Below are positions 21,528 through 29,913 of a stretch of 35,861 bases of DNA, piece after piece. Position numbers and translations under genes: made by a program. The notes below the pieces were generated by a model. The model had not been told where the DNA came from, made no database searches, and worked only from the letters and a program-made list of their open reading frames with translations. Numbering within the stretch: position 1 is the stretch's first letter; each line of letters opens with the position of its first letter. Source of the stretch: Nitrospirota bacterium (lineage in GTDB: Bacteria > Nitrospirota > Thermodesulfovibrionia > Thermodesulfovibrionales > UBA6898); the NCBI GenBank assembly GCA_016217695.1, contig JACRHE010000017.1, forward strand, positions 1 to 35,861, written 5' to 3'.

Positions 21528-22796
21528 CTACTCATCATCTCCGTCGATGGCGTAGAGCTTCTTTATCATCGCTATCAGCTCGTCCCTGTCCTCGGTGTCT
21601 TCCTTAAGAGCTACCGTGGGGGGATGGATGAGTTTGTTTGTAATTGCAGAGGCAAGGTATTCCACAGCCTTTGTCTTTTCTTCGCCAAGGTCTGAAAAAC
21701 GGTTTTTGAACCTGTCGAGTTCTTCCCGCTTGATCTCTTCGGCCTTCTGCCTCAGGGCGACAATAGTAGGCACGGAATCGAGCGAGGACAGCCATCTGTT
21801 AAATTTTTCGACCTCCTCGTCTATGATAGCCTCTGCCTTCTCAGCCTCTTTTTTCCGCTCGTGGATATTGCTGTGCACTACCCCCTGAAGGTCGTCTACG
21901 TTGTACAGGTAAACGTTGTCCACGTCATTTATCTCAGGGTCGATATTTCTCGGGACCGAGATATCGATGATGAAGACGGGCCGGTGTTTCCTTTCCTTCA
22001 TGACCTTATGCATCTGGTCCTTTAAAAGAACATAGCTGGGGGCCCCTGTCGAGCAGATGATGATGTCGGTATTTACCAGCTCATGGAGGAAATCCTCGAA
22101 CTTGACAGGCCTTCCGTTGAACTCCCTGGCGAGCTCGCATCCCCGCTCATAGGTCCTGTTGACAACCATGACATCCTGCACCCCGTTATTGACGAGATGG
22201 CGTGCTGCCAGCTCTGCCATCTCTCCTGCACCCAGAAGCATAAAGGATTTGCCTGCGAGGTTAGTAAAGATCTTCTTGGCAAGCTCTACTGCGGCGAAGC
22301 TTATAGATACGGCATTCTCCGCTATCTTGGTTTCCGTCCTGACCCTCTTGGCAGTGGAGATCGCTTTTTTCATCAGTTTGTTCAGGAGTATGCCGGTCGA
22401 TTTCTTGCTGAGGGCAAAGTCAAAGGTATCCTTGATCTGGCCGAGTATCTGCGGCTCGCCGAGGACCATGGAATCAAGGCTCGATGCGACCCTGAAGACA
22501 TGCCGCACAGCATCGGAACCGCTATGCACATAGAGGGATTTCTCGAATTCGGACCTCTGCATGCCGTGAAAGGTCGCCAGAAAATTCCTGATGTTTTCAG
22601 AGGCTGCGGCTATCGTGTTGACGCACGTGTAAAGCTCCACCCTGTTGCATGTTGAAAGCACAGCCACTTCTCTGACCTCCGGCACCTGCCGCAGGCCGGA
22701 AACGCCTTCTTCGAGTTTTGGTCCGTTAAAGGCGAGCTTCTCCCTGATCTCGACTGTAGCGGTGATATGGTTGACGCCTAAAACCAGTACCTTCAT
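21528..22796 (-). CDS. hemA: Glutamyl-tRNA reductase
   Basis: First enzyme of the C5 route to 5-aminolevulinate: reduces glutamyl-tRNA to glutamate-1-semialdehyde with NADPH. The catalytic Cys50 sits in STCNRVELY, the NADPH-binding loop is GAGEMAELAA, and the IICSTGAPSYVL segment and helical dimerisation tail are present. 422 aa is normal. Its ATG overlaps the ccsA stop by one base, a sign of coupled expression of haem and cytochrome c biogenesis. Confidence 0.97.
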   Translation of the reverse strand: MKVLVLGVNHITATVEIREKLAFNGPKLEEGVSGLRQVPEVREVAVLSTCNRVELYTCVNTIAAASENIRNFLATFHGMQRSEFEKSLYVHSGSDAVRHVFRVASSLDSMVLGEPQILGQIKDTFDFALSKKSTGILLNKLMKKAISTAKRVRTETKIAENAVSISFAAVELAKKIFTNLAGKSFMLLGAGEMAELAARHLVNNGVQDVMVVNRTYERGCELAREFNGRPVKFEDFLHELVNTDIIICSTGAPSYVLLKDQMHKVMKERKHRPVFIIDISVPRNIDPEINDVDNVYLYNVDDLQGVVHSNIHERKKEAEKAEAIIDEEVEKFNRWLSSLDSVPTIVALRQKAEEIKREELDRFKNRFSDLGEEKTKAVEYLASAITNKLIHPPTVALKEDTEDRDELIAMIKKLYAIDGDDE

Positions 22797-23608
22797 CAGA
22801 ATATATGCTTACTCTCGAGAACCAGATTGACGCCGAAGAAGGTGAAGAGTACCACGCAGAATCCTATGATGGAGAGGATTGCGGCCCGCCTTCCTCTCCA
22901 GCCTGCAACAAGCCTGATATGGAGCACGACCGCATAGATAAACCAGGTGATCAGGGACCAGACCTCTTTAGGATCCCACCTCCAGTAACTTCCCCATGCG
23001 CTTTCGGCCCATAAGGCCCCGGTTATGATCGCCAGCGTGAGCAGCGGAAATCCGACGGTTATGAGCCGGTAGTTTATCTCGTCGAGTGTCTGCAGGCTGG
23101 GCAGACGCTGGAAGAGTCCGCCGAGGTGTTTTGATTTAACGAAATGTTCCTGCGTAAGATACATGATACCTATGCCGAAGGCCATCGCAAAGGCAGCGTC
23201 GCCGAGGAAGGCAAGAACAGTATGTACCCCAAGCCAGTAACTCTGCAGCACCGGGCTCAACGGCTCTATCTTGCGGGGCAGCATCGATGAAGATAGCATG
23301 AGCACGAAAACGATCGGCATGATGAATGAGCCCAGCAGGCCCAGCTTATATCTGTATTCGAGAAAGAAGAAAAGCAAAACGATACACCACGAAAAAAAGG
23401 ACGACGCCTCATGCAGGTTTGCAATCGGTATATGTCCTGAAAGGACATATCTGGCAATAATATTGGAGGTATGAAATGCAAACCCGACAGCTGCGAGGCT
23501 GAGCATAATGGTCGAGGTCGTTTTCGTGCCTTTGAAGAGTTCGAGGACGCATACGATAGCAGCGGCAAAGTAAAAGGTTAGAGCGATCTCAAAGAGGATG
23601 ATCTCCAT
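22796..23608 (-). CDS. ccsA: CcsA/CcsB-family cytochrome c assembly protein (270 aa)
   Basis: An integral membrane protein with about eight helices that handles haem for c-type cytochrome maturation. The WWD-like signature is WGSYWRWDPKEVWSLITWFIY near the C-terminus, and a conserved His precedes it in the NLHEASSFFSW region. I place the start at 23608 (MEIILFEIALTFYFAA), because this ATG overlaps the stop of the upstream 56-aa gene (TGATG). A TTG at 23629 would add seven residues. The link with hemA suggests co-regulation. Homologues next to hemA are often called HemX or CcsA. Confidence 0.9.
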   Translation of the reverse strand: MEIILFEIALTFYFAAAIVCVLELFKGTKTTSTIMLSLAAVGFAFHTSNIIARYVLSGHIPIANLHEASSFFSWCIVLLFFFLEYRYKLGLLGSFIMPIVFVLMLSSSMLPRKIEPLSPVLQSYWLGVHTVLAFLGDAAFAMAFGIGIMYLTQEHFVKSKHLGGLFQRLPSLQTLDEINYRLITVGFPLLTLAIITGALWAESAWGSYWRWDPKEVWSLITWFIYAVVLHIRLVAGWRGRRAAILSIIGFCVVLFTFFGVNLVLESKHIF

Positions 23609-23778
23609 CAAAAACAGCCCAGCTCGCAATTCTTGATTCTTATATTCAGTTCATTGGCCGCAGCCCCAACTTCCTTATAGGAAAGGCTGAGGGACTCGGC
23701 GATCTTTCTGGCAGCAGCGCAGGAGATCTTTCCGTCTACAGCTTTTTTCAGCATTTCTTCTTTCAGTTCCTGTTTCAT
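23608..23778 (-). CDS. Small conserved-looking protein ending in CELGCF (56 aa)
   Basis: Read on the minus strand, the ORF gives MKQELKEEMLKKAVDGKISC, a helix-turn-helix-like stretch with AARKIAESLSLSYKEVGAAA, and ends IRIKNCELGCF. Its stop overlaps the ccsA start by one base. The middle resembles a small helix-turn-helix DNA-binding unit (ISCAAARKIAESLSLSYKEVG). The paired Cys near the end (C-x3-C) could bind a metal or haem. No named family comes to mind; position suggests a regulator or small factor of cytochrome or haem synthesis. Confidence 0.7.
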   Translation of the reverse strand: MKQELKEEMLKKAVDGKISCAAARKIAESLSLSYKEVGAAANELNIRIKNCELGCF

Positions 23779-23804
23779 GCAGATCACAAAGGATACTACA
23801 AAGG

Positions 23805-23820
23805 TGCTGAATTTTCAGCA
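23805..23820. promoter_or_regulatory. Inverted repeat upstream of the 56-aa gene and ccsA
   Basis: TGCTGAA (23805-23811) and TTCAGCA (23814-23820) are perfect seven-base arms around TT, lying about 30 bases before the small gene's ATG. This suits an operator near a promoter. A TAAAAT-like -10 lies nearby on the minus strand. Confidence 0.45.
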
Positions 23821-23926
23821 TCTTTTAGCATTAAGTATGAAATTTTACTACATAAGGCTTTAAAAACACAATTGCAGCAGTAGTCGACGTTACGCAATAA
23901 AAAGATCTATGAGCAGGGACAGAGAT

Positions 23927-25318
23927 TCAGTACCCGACAGGGACACCGGATTCAAATAATTGCCGGGCTATGCCAATCTCGTCGAAGGTCAGAAGCTGGG
24001 GTATTGAGACCCTGTTTGACCTCAGGATAGGCCTGAAATCATGTTCAGCGAATAAGACCCCTATCTCGGCAACTATCTCGCAGTTCGGCATATTTATTTC
24101 GTAGAAACCGCTGCCGACCCGTTTGTCTATCATGATATCAATGTATCTGTGAGCGTTTGACCCATTAAAATCTCTGCCTGTAATGTCATAAACGCGCATG
24201 ACAAGGAGAGTCTTTTCTTTCGGGAAATCCTCCTTTTTGATCTCCCATGCTGTACAGATAACCAGGGGATCAACAACCATAAGAAGGAGCTCATTTACCC
24301 CGTATTCCTCCGGCAGTTCTGCCTGCCGGATCTCAGGGACTTCTCCGGGCTCCATTTCTTCAAACTCCTGGCCGGCTGGACGGAATATCTTTAATCTCCT
24401 CTGCGGTTTCACAGGTTTTATCCTTCCTGCGACAGGGGCTAAACGCTTTTTGGCTTCAGCCCCTTCTTTTTCAACAGCAGCTGTCTTCTTTTCTTCGGAA
24501 ATCTTCCTGCCCGCAGGTCGTACAGCTATCTTTTTCGTTATTTTTTCCTTTTGCGGGACAGAAACGATTTCAGCTACTTCTGTTTTTGCCTGTATCTTGA
24601 TTTTCCCGACAGTCGAAGACTTTTTTTCCGTCACTGCCTTCACCGGCTTCTTGGCTGCCGGCCTTTTTACCGTAGTTGGTGTTGTCTTTATCGGTCTTTC
24701 AACCTTTAACTCAGTCTTTTTTTTCTTTACTGCAGGGACCTTCTTTTTTTTCTCAGAGAGGACTTTTTTTACCGTCACAGCCTTTACAGGTTTCTTTGCG
24801 GTTATCAAGGGTTTAGTAATTTTCAGCGCAGGCACCTTCCTGACGGTCTTTATAACTACTTCTTTAGAGGGTTTCGCGATTTTTTTTATAACTGTCTTTT
24901 TTTCTGCTGCTTTTTTCACTGCCTTCGGCGGGCTGACCTTCTTCCCCGCATCTGCCTTAAGGACCTTTGCCGGTGTCTTCGGCGCCGGTTTTTTTGCAGG
25001 GACAGCGGTCTTTGCCACTGCCTTTGGAGTCTTGACCGGTTTTGTTACTGCCTTTGCCAGCGTTTTCTTAGCAGGAGCGACCCTTGCCTTAACCTCTTTT
25101 TTCACCAGCGATTTAGTTTCAGGTTTAGTTTTTGCAGTCTTTTTAGCCTTTTGAGGCCTTGCCGCAATCTTTTTAACCGGCCTCTTCGGGGAAGGCTTTA
25201 CAGCCTTTTTAGGGGCGGCCTTTTCTGTTTTCTTTACCGTTTTCTTTACCGCAGGTTTCTTTGTTGCCGCCGTTTTTGCGGTAGATTTTGCCTTCTTCAC
25301 AGGTTTTTTTATTGCCAT
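23927..25318 (-). CDS. DUF4912 protein with a long Lys/Ala/Pro-rich N-terminal region (463 aa)
   Basis: Residues 1 to about 330 are a low-complexity, highly basic Lys/Ala/Pro/Val chain of the histone-H1/AKP type, which probably binds nucleic acid. From about 345 the compact DUF4912 domain follows: LPEEYGVNELLLMVVDPLVI, CTAWEIKKEDF, then FYEINMPNCEIVAEIGVLF and RSNRVSIPQ. DUF4912 is a carbohydrate-binding-like beta fold of unknown role. The DksA/TraR-like gene at 13780 carries a similar tail. The frame is uninterrupted in this repetitive region. Function unknown; a nucleoid-associated role is a guess. Confidence 0.85.
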   Translation of the reverse strand: MAIKKPVKKAKSTAKTAATKKPAVKKTVKKTEKAAPKKAVKPSPKRPVKKIAARPQKAKKTAKTKPETKSLVKKEVKARVAPAKKTLAKAVTKPVKTPKAVAKTAVPAKKPAPKTPAKVLKADAGKKVSPPKAVKKAAEKKTVIKKIAKPSKEVVIKTVRKVPALKITKPLITAKKPVKAVTVKKVLSEKKKKVPAVKKKKTELKVERPIKTTPTTVKRPAAKKPVKAVTEKKSSTVGKIKIQAKTEVAEIVSVPQKEKITKKIAVRPAGRKISEEKKTAAVEKEGAEAKKRLAPVAGRIKPVKPQRRLKIFRPAGQEFEEMEPGEVPEIRQAELPEEYGVNELLLMVVDPLVICTAWEIKKEDFPKEKTLLVMRVYDITGRDFNGSNAHRYIDIMIDKRVGSGFYEINMPNCEIVAEIGVLFAEHDFRPILRSNRVSIPQLLTFDEIGIARQLFESGVPVGY

Positions 25319-25379
25319 ATAGCCCCCTTGCGCTATATCTTATCTCAAATCAGGGTTAATGTTAATCAATTATTTTTTT

Positions 25380-28025
25380 CTAGTGAGCCTCAGCCCAATT
25401 CCTGCCGTGACCGATCTCGACCTTTACCGGCACAGCCAACTCCACAGCCTCTTCCATTTCCTTTCTCACAAGCTCCCTGACAGTCTCAAGTTCAGATTCT
25501 GGGAGTTCGAAGAGGAGTTCATCATGCACCTGAAGGATCATCCTTGCCCTGATCCCTTCCTGCCCGAACCGCCTTGAAATACTGATCATCGCAATCTTGA
25601 TGAGATCGGCAGCCGTACCCTGAATAGGTGAGTTTACGGCAAGCCTTTCTCCCTGTTGTCTGATGTTTCTGTTTGTGTTTTTTATTTCAGGCATCGGCCT
25701 TTTTCTGCCAAACAGGGTTGTGACATATCCCTTTTCCTTTGCATCAGCAAGGATCCTATCCGCATATTCCCGCACACCTGGATGCCGGTCAAAGTACTGC
25801 CTGATATACCTCTCAGCCTCTTTCCTGTCTATATTGAGGGTCTCGGAAAGGCCGAAGGCCGATATGCCGTATATCACCCCGAAATTAACCGTCTTTGCTG
25901 TCCTTCTCATCTCTGACGTAACTTTTTCAAGAGGAACTCCGTACAGTTCCGAGGCGGTCCTGGTATGGATATCGAGGCCTTCCCTGAAGGCATTGATAAG
26001 CCCCTCGTCTCTGCTGAGGTGCGCAAGGACCCTCAGCTCAACCTGGGAATAATCCGCAGAAAGGAGGAGATTGCCGTCTTCTGCAATAAAGGCCTCCCTG
26101 ATGCGCATGCCCCATTCCCCCCGGATAGGGATATTCTGAAGATTAGGCTCGCTGCTGCTCAGCCTGCCTGTCGCTGTAACTGTCTGATTAAAGGAGGTAT
26201 GTACCCTGCCTGTATTTGGGTTAATTATCGCAGGCAGGACATCGAGGTAAGTCGTCTTGAGCTTTGTAAGGCTGCGAAAATGCAGCACCTCTCTGGGAAG
26301 TTCATGGAACTGGCAAAGCTCCTCAAGCACATCCATGCCTGTAGAAAAGCCTGTCTTTGTCTTTTTTGTCGGGCTCAGGCCAAGCGAATGAAACAGGATA
26401 ACGCTCAACTGTTTCGGCGAATTGATATTGAACTCTTCTCCGGCAAGGAAAAAGATCCTTTTCTGGATGCTCTCTATCTCGCCGGTCAACTCCTTCGAAA
26501 GTCTGTTGAGAAGGGAAGCGTCTATCTTAATTCCCGCCTTCTCCATCTCCATCAAGACCCTGATGAGGGGCATCTCTACATTGAAATATATATCTTCAAG
26601 CCCGTTTTCCTCAAGCCTTCCAAAAAGGATTTCCTTCAGCTCATAACTGAGAGCAGCGTCCTCAGCTGCATATGAGGTCGCCTCGTCAACGGGAACGTCA
26701 GCAAAGGTCTGTCTTTTTTTGAGAATCTCCATAAAGGCCTTCTTTTTCTTACCCAGATACTCAAAGGCCACCTCGTCAAGGCTGTGGTTAGCCTTATTGG
26801 GATTCAGCAGATAGGCAGCTATCATGGTGTCGAAAAGTACCCCTGAAACCTTCACAGCGTCCTGATCGAGCAGCGTCAGATCATACTTGAGGTTATGGCC
26901 GATCTTGGCGATCTTCTCATCTTCCAGTACCGGTGCGAGTATACGAAAGGCGTCTCTTTTGTCCATCTGTGAAGAGACGATATCCCCGGAGTGACCGACC
27001 GGGATATAGAAGGCGCTCTCCTTTTCCCGGCAGAGGGCTATGCCCACGAGGCTGGACAGCAGAGGGTCCCTGCCTGTCGCCTCTGTGTCAAAGGCAATCT
27101 CATCTTTTAAAGAAGTGAGGAACTCGTGAAGCCTTTCAGGAGAGTCAATGGTCTCGTATCTGCGTTCTGAGGCAATTTCCCCTGAAGGTATAAGTTTCAT
27201 CAGGCTCGAAAATTCAAACTCTCTGAACAGGGAAAGGAGTGCGAGCCAGTCAGGCTCCTCGATGATGAACTCCTTCAGGTCGATATCGATCGGGACAGAG
27301 GTATCTATAGTGGCAAGCTGCAGACTGAGGCGGACAATATCCTTGTTATCCGAGACCATTTGCCTGAGCCTCTCCTTCTTTATCCTCTCAGGATGCTGAA
27401 GGAGTTCATCAATACTTTCAACGGATAAGAGGAGCTCTTTTGCTGTCTTTTCCCCTACACCTTTTATTCCCGGGATATTGTCTACGGCATCGCCTGTGAG
27501 GGCCATAAACTCAGGAACCCTGTCAGGACCCACCCCGAACCTCTCTCTTACATATTCACTGTCAAGTATCCTGTCCTTCATCGGGTCATATACCCTGACA
27601 TTGCCGTCCACCAGCTGAAGCATATCCTTGTCAGCAGTCACTATAAATACAGTATTACCCGCCTCAGCCGCTTTTTTAGAGATGGTGCCTATAAGGTCGT
27701 CAGCCTCATATCCGGGGACTTCGAATATCTTTATATGGAATGCCGATATCATCTGTCTGATATGCGGCAGCTGAGGAACAAGGTCTGCAGGCATCTCGGG
27801 CCTGTGGGCCTTGTAAGCCTCAAATAGCCGGTGCCGCTCTGTCGGAGCCGAGGTATCAAAGCAGACAACGAGACCGTCAGGCTTTTTATCCCTTATTATC
27901 TTCATCAGCATGTTGGTGAAGCCGAAGATAGCATTGGTAGGGAAACCCTTGGAGTTAGTAAGGGCCTTGATCGCATAAAAGGCGCGGTAGACATAGGAAT
28001 TCCCGTCGATGATAAAAAGGTTCAT
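25380..28025 (-). CDS. polA: DNA polymerase I (881 aa)
   Basis: Three domains in order. A 5' nuclease (about 1-290) opens MNLFIIDGNSYVYRAFYAI. The 3'-5' exonuclease (about 300-470) keeps its acidic residues (IAFDTEATG, IGHNLKYDLTLL, YAAEDAALSY), so proofreading is probably active. The polymerase has motif A LLSADYSQVELRVLAHL, motif B RRTAKTVNFGVIYG and motif C QVHDELLFE. The start at 28025 is chosen because the family begins MNLFIIDGNS. The longer frame to 28091 would run through the promoter. A -10 element lies seven bases before this ATG. Confidence 0.97.
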   Translation of the reverse strand: MNLFIIDGNSYVYRAFYAIKALTNSKGFPTNAIFGFTNMLMKIIRDKKPDGLVVCFDTSAPTERHRLFEAYKAHRPEMPADLVPQLPHIRQMISAFHIKIFEVPGYEADDLIGTISKKAAEAGNTVFIVTADKDMLQLVDGNVRVYDPMKDRILDSEYVRERFGVGPDRVPEFMALTGDAVDNIPGIKGVGEKTAKELLLSVESIDELLQHPERIKKERLRQMVSDNKDIVRLSLQLATIDTSVPIDIDLKEFIIEEPDWLALLSLFREFEFSSLMKLIPSGEIASERRYETIDSPERLHEFLTSLKDEIAFDTEATGRDPLLSSLVGIALCREKESAFYIPVGHSGDIVSSQMDKRDAFRILAPVLEDEKIAKIGHNLKYDLTLLDQDAVKVSGVLFDTMIAAYLLNPNKANHSLDEVAFEYLGKKKKAFMEILKKRQTFADVPVDEATSYAAEDAALSYELKEILFGRLEENGLEDIYFNVEMPLIRVLMEMEKAGIKIDASLLNRLSKELTGEIESIQKRIFFLAGEEFNINSPKQLSVILFHSLGLSPTKKTKTGFSTGMDVLEELCQFHELPREVLHFRSLTKLKTTYLDVLPAIINPNTGRVHTSFNQTVTATGRLSSSEPNLQNIPIRGEWGMRIREAFIAEDGNLLLSADYSQVELRVLAHLSRDEGLINAFREGLDIHTRTASELYGVPLEKVTSEMRRTAKTVNFGVIYGISAFGLSETLNIDRKEAERYIRQYFDRHPGVREYADRILADAKEKGYVTTLFGRKRPMPEIKNTNRNIRQQGERLAVNSPIQGTAADLIKIAMISISRRFGQEGIRARMILQVHDELLFELPESELETVRELVRKEMEEAVELAVPVKVEIGHGRNWAEAH

Positions 28026-28032
28026 GGGAGAG

Positions 28033-28061
28033 ATTATACCTGTACAACGGGGGACATGCAA
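28033..28061 (-). promoter_or_regulatory. Promoter giving a near-leaderless polA transcript
   Basis: On the minus strand TTGCAT (28061-28056), an exact 17-base spacer and TATAAT (28038-28033) precede the polA ATG (28025) by seven bases. Transcription would begin at or next to the A of the ATG. No ribosome site is visible between. Confidence 0.65.
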
Positions 28062-28091
28062 ACGAGGCCGAGTCACAGAATCCATTATCAA

Positions 28092-28495
28092 CTTTGCGGG
28101 GGGATAAACAACGATTTTTTCACGGCCTTTGCCTCAAAAACTTTTCGTAAGCGCCAGTTATCGGGATATCCTCTGGTTTGATCAGAGCAGACATTGCAGA
28201 ATCACATAAAGCAGTCCCTGTTCCGACGAAAAGCTTTTTTCGGCATGCCCGTGAAATTTATAGATGGGCTCAACTGTTACACCCTAATGATATGTATATG
28301 CCTGCCCCCAACACTGCTGTTTTCAGGAGGATGTCGGTCCTAGTGATACGGCATTTCGTACAGGTCGACAGGTAGTTCTTGAATAAGATATTTACTCGAA
28401 ATAATTGGGCAGATTCTGTTATAGTTTCTTTCGGAGCATTTTCGAGACTTCGATATTTTGAAGACCATATAACCATTTAGGGAAAGGAGATTATC
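28092..28495. promoter_or_regulatory. Gap of 400 bases with the adk promoter and no visible gene
   Basis: I see no protein with family character here. An extended -10 (TG-T-TATAGT, 28417-28425) with a weak -35 lies before adk. The adk ribosome site AAGGAG is at 28484-28489. The remainder has no repeat or RNA motif that I can name. Confidence 0.45.
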
Positions 28496-29173
28496 ATGAA
28501 CATTTTGATTTTTGGACCTAACGGAAGCGGCAAGGGCACTCAGGGCGCAATTATCCAGAAGAAGTATGGGGTTACCCATGTGGAGTCAGGCGCTATCTTC
28601 AGGAAGAACATCAGCGGAGGCACAGAGCTTGGCAAAAGGGCAAAGGAGTATATCGACAGGGGTGACCTCGTTCCTGACGATATCACGATCCCGATGATCC
28701 TCGACAGGCTTAAAGAAGACGACTGTAAAAAGGGTTGGCTTCTGGATGGGTTTCCGAGAAACCAGGTTCAGGCCGAGACCCTTCACAAGGCGCTTAATGA
28801 GGCCAGCATCAAGCTCGACTATGTTGTGGAGATCGGTCTTGACCGTCAGATAGCCAAAGACCGCATCATGGGCAGGAGGCTCTGCGTCAACGACAACAAC
28901 CATCCGAACCACGTCTTTATCGATGCGATCAAGCCTGTTGAAAAGGAAGGCAAGATCGTATGCCGCGTATGCGGCGGCGAGTTAAAGACAAGGGCCGATG
29001 ACCAGGACGAGGCTGCAATCGGCAAGAGGCATGACATCTATTATGATACAAAGACAGGGACCATGGCTGCGGTCAACTATTTCAAGAACGTACCCGGACC
29101 GAAGGTGATAACTGTTGACGGTGCACCCCCAATAGGAGAGGTCTCCGAAAAACTGATGGCTCATCTGGCTTAA
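28496..29173 (+). CDS. adk: Adenylate kinase, deltaproteobacterial-type LID (225 aa)
   Basis: Interconverts ATP, ADP and AMP. The P-loop is FGPNGSGKGT (6-15), the AMP-binding region VESGAIFRKNIS, and WLLDGFPRNQ (81-90) the substrate motif. The LID region GRRLCVNDNNHPNHVFIDA...CRVCGG...RADDQDE is the variant seen in Desulfovibrio-like enzymes. Cys130, His136, His139, Cys156 and Cys159 are candidate zinc ligands instead of four Cys in two C-x2-C pairs. The gene stands alone between its own promoter and a strong terminator. Confidence 0.94.
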   Translation: MNILIFGPNGSGKGTQGAIIQKKYGVTHVESGAIFRKNISGGTELGKRAKEYIDRGDLVPDDITIPMILDRLKEDDCKKGWLLDGFPRNQVQAETLHKALNEASIKLDYVVEIGLDRQIAKDRIMGRRLCVNDNNHPNHVFIDAIKPVEKEGKIVCRVCGGELKTRADDQDEAAIGKRHDIYYDTKTGTMAAVNYFKNVPGPKVITVDGAPPIGEVSEKLMAHLA

Positions 29174-29190
29174 CAGTTTAAGTTTAGAAG

Positions 29191-29234
29191 GATGTAAAAA
29201 AGGCGGGCTGACAAAGCCCGCTTTTTTTACATCC
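29191..29234 (+). terminator. Strong bidirectional intrinsic terminator after adk
   Basis: GCGGGCT (29203-29209) pairs with AGCCCGC (29215-29221) around GACAA. A-rich sequence lies before and eight T after, and the outer GATGTAAAAA/TTTTTACATC extends the symmetry, so it can work in both directions. It would also serve the converging brnTA transcript. Bases 29235-29309 hold nothing further. Confidence 0.93.
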
Positions 29235-29309
29235 GCTTTCGCGTCCCCTTCGTGCTGCAGATTCTTAGCAGCCGGCTGCTGCCCTCGTATGGGCAGGATA
29301 GCGCTGGAG

Positions 29310-29540
29310 TTAATTTTTCGATCTGCTGATAAAGTCCCGCAAGATTGTGTTTATCAATGTTTGGTACCCTATTTTTTTCTCACTGGCGATTTTCTTGAGA
29401 TAGAGTAAGATGTCATTATCAAGTCTCATGGAAGTAGATATTTTTTTGGGCCTATAAAACCTTCCCCTGAGCCCTTTGGAGAAATCGTATTCATCTTTCA
29501 GTTCAAAATCCTCTTCTTTTTTACTTGCCGATGCTTTCAT
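29310..29540 (-). CDS. BrnA-like antitoxin (76 aa)
   Basis: Second gene of a BrnT/BrnA pair. A charged N-terminus (EEDFELKDEYDFSKGLRGRF) is the toxin-binding part. The C-terminus STSMRLDNDILLYLKKIASEKK, GYQTLINTILRDFI, is the ribbon-helix-helix-like DNA-binding half, the usual BrnA order. It overlaps the toxin gene by 20 bases on the minus strand. Confidence 0.85.
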   Translation of the reverse strand: MKASASKKEEDFELKDEYDFSKGLRGRFYRPKKISTSMRLDNDILLYLKKIASEKKIGYQTLINTILRDFISRSKN

Positions 29541-29814
29541 ATTGCGCTCTTTCCTTTTTAATAGCCGCCCTTGCGGTTATGATTCTAATGACCTCATCGC
29601 CATTTTCTTTTAAATAATAGAGATGGCCTATTACAATGACATGTTTATCTCTTGTTGATCCGATAGTAATCCACCTCTCATCAAAATAATCAAATCTTTT
29701 ATCCAATACAGAGATATGGAACGGATCATCAAATACATCCTTTGCATCTTCAAATGAGATTCCATGTCTTTTGACATTTTCTCTGTTTTTAGCTTCATCC
29801 CATTCGAACTGCAT
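29521..29814 (-). CDS. BrnT-like toxin (97 aa)
   Basis: The start MQFEWDEAKNRENVKRHGIS and FEDAKDVFDDPF are the BrnT signature. It is a RelE-like RNase with ERWITIGSTRDKHVIVIGHL and the C-terminal RIITARAAIKKERAQYE, whose Arg and Glu residues are catalytic in the family. Length is normal. The pair is convergent with adk across the terminator, and its start lies 99 bases from mutL, which reads the other way. Confidence 0.9.
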   Translation of the reverse strand: MQFEWDEAKNRENVKRHGISFEDAKDVFDDPFHISVLDKRFDYFDERWITIGSTRDKHVIVIGHLYYLKENGDEVIRIITARAAIKKERAQYESIGK

Positions 29815-29878
29815 CCTGATTAATTTTAGGGGAAAGCATATACAATGTCAATACAGCCAGCGCCCAGCAACCTCGTAC

Positions 29879-29908
29879 TTGCGAAATGAATATCCCTCTC
29901 TTTAAAAT
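29879..29908 (+). promoter_or_regulatory. Promoter giving a probably leaderless mutL transcript
   Basis: TTGCGA (29879-29884), 18 bases, then TAAAAT (29903-29908), with only five bases before the mutL ATG at 29914. No ribosome site lies between, as for polA. Confidence 0.5.
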
Positions 29909-29913
29909 GTCCT

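Noticed and set aside
24198-25154. Long open frame (318 codons) on the plus strand opposite the DUF4912 gene
   Set aside because: It is the antisense of a Lys/Ala-rich repetitive coding region, which lacks stops by composition. The predicted product is Phe/Val/Thr-rich low complexity with no family character.
25965-26675. Plus-strand open frame (236 codons) within polA
   Set aside because: Entirely antisense to the conserved exonuclease/polymerase coding region, no ribosome site, and no recognisable domain.
28026-28091. Upstream extension of polA
   Set aside because: The added 22 residues are unlike the family and run through the -10/-35 elements.
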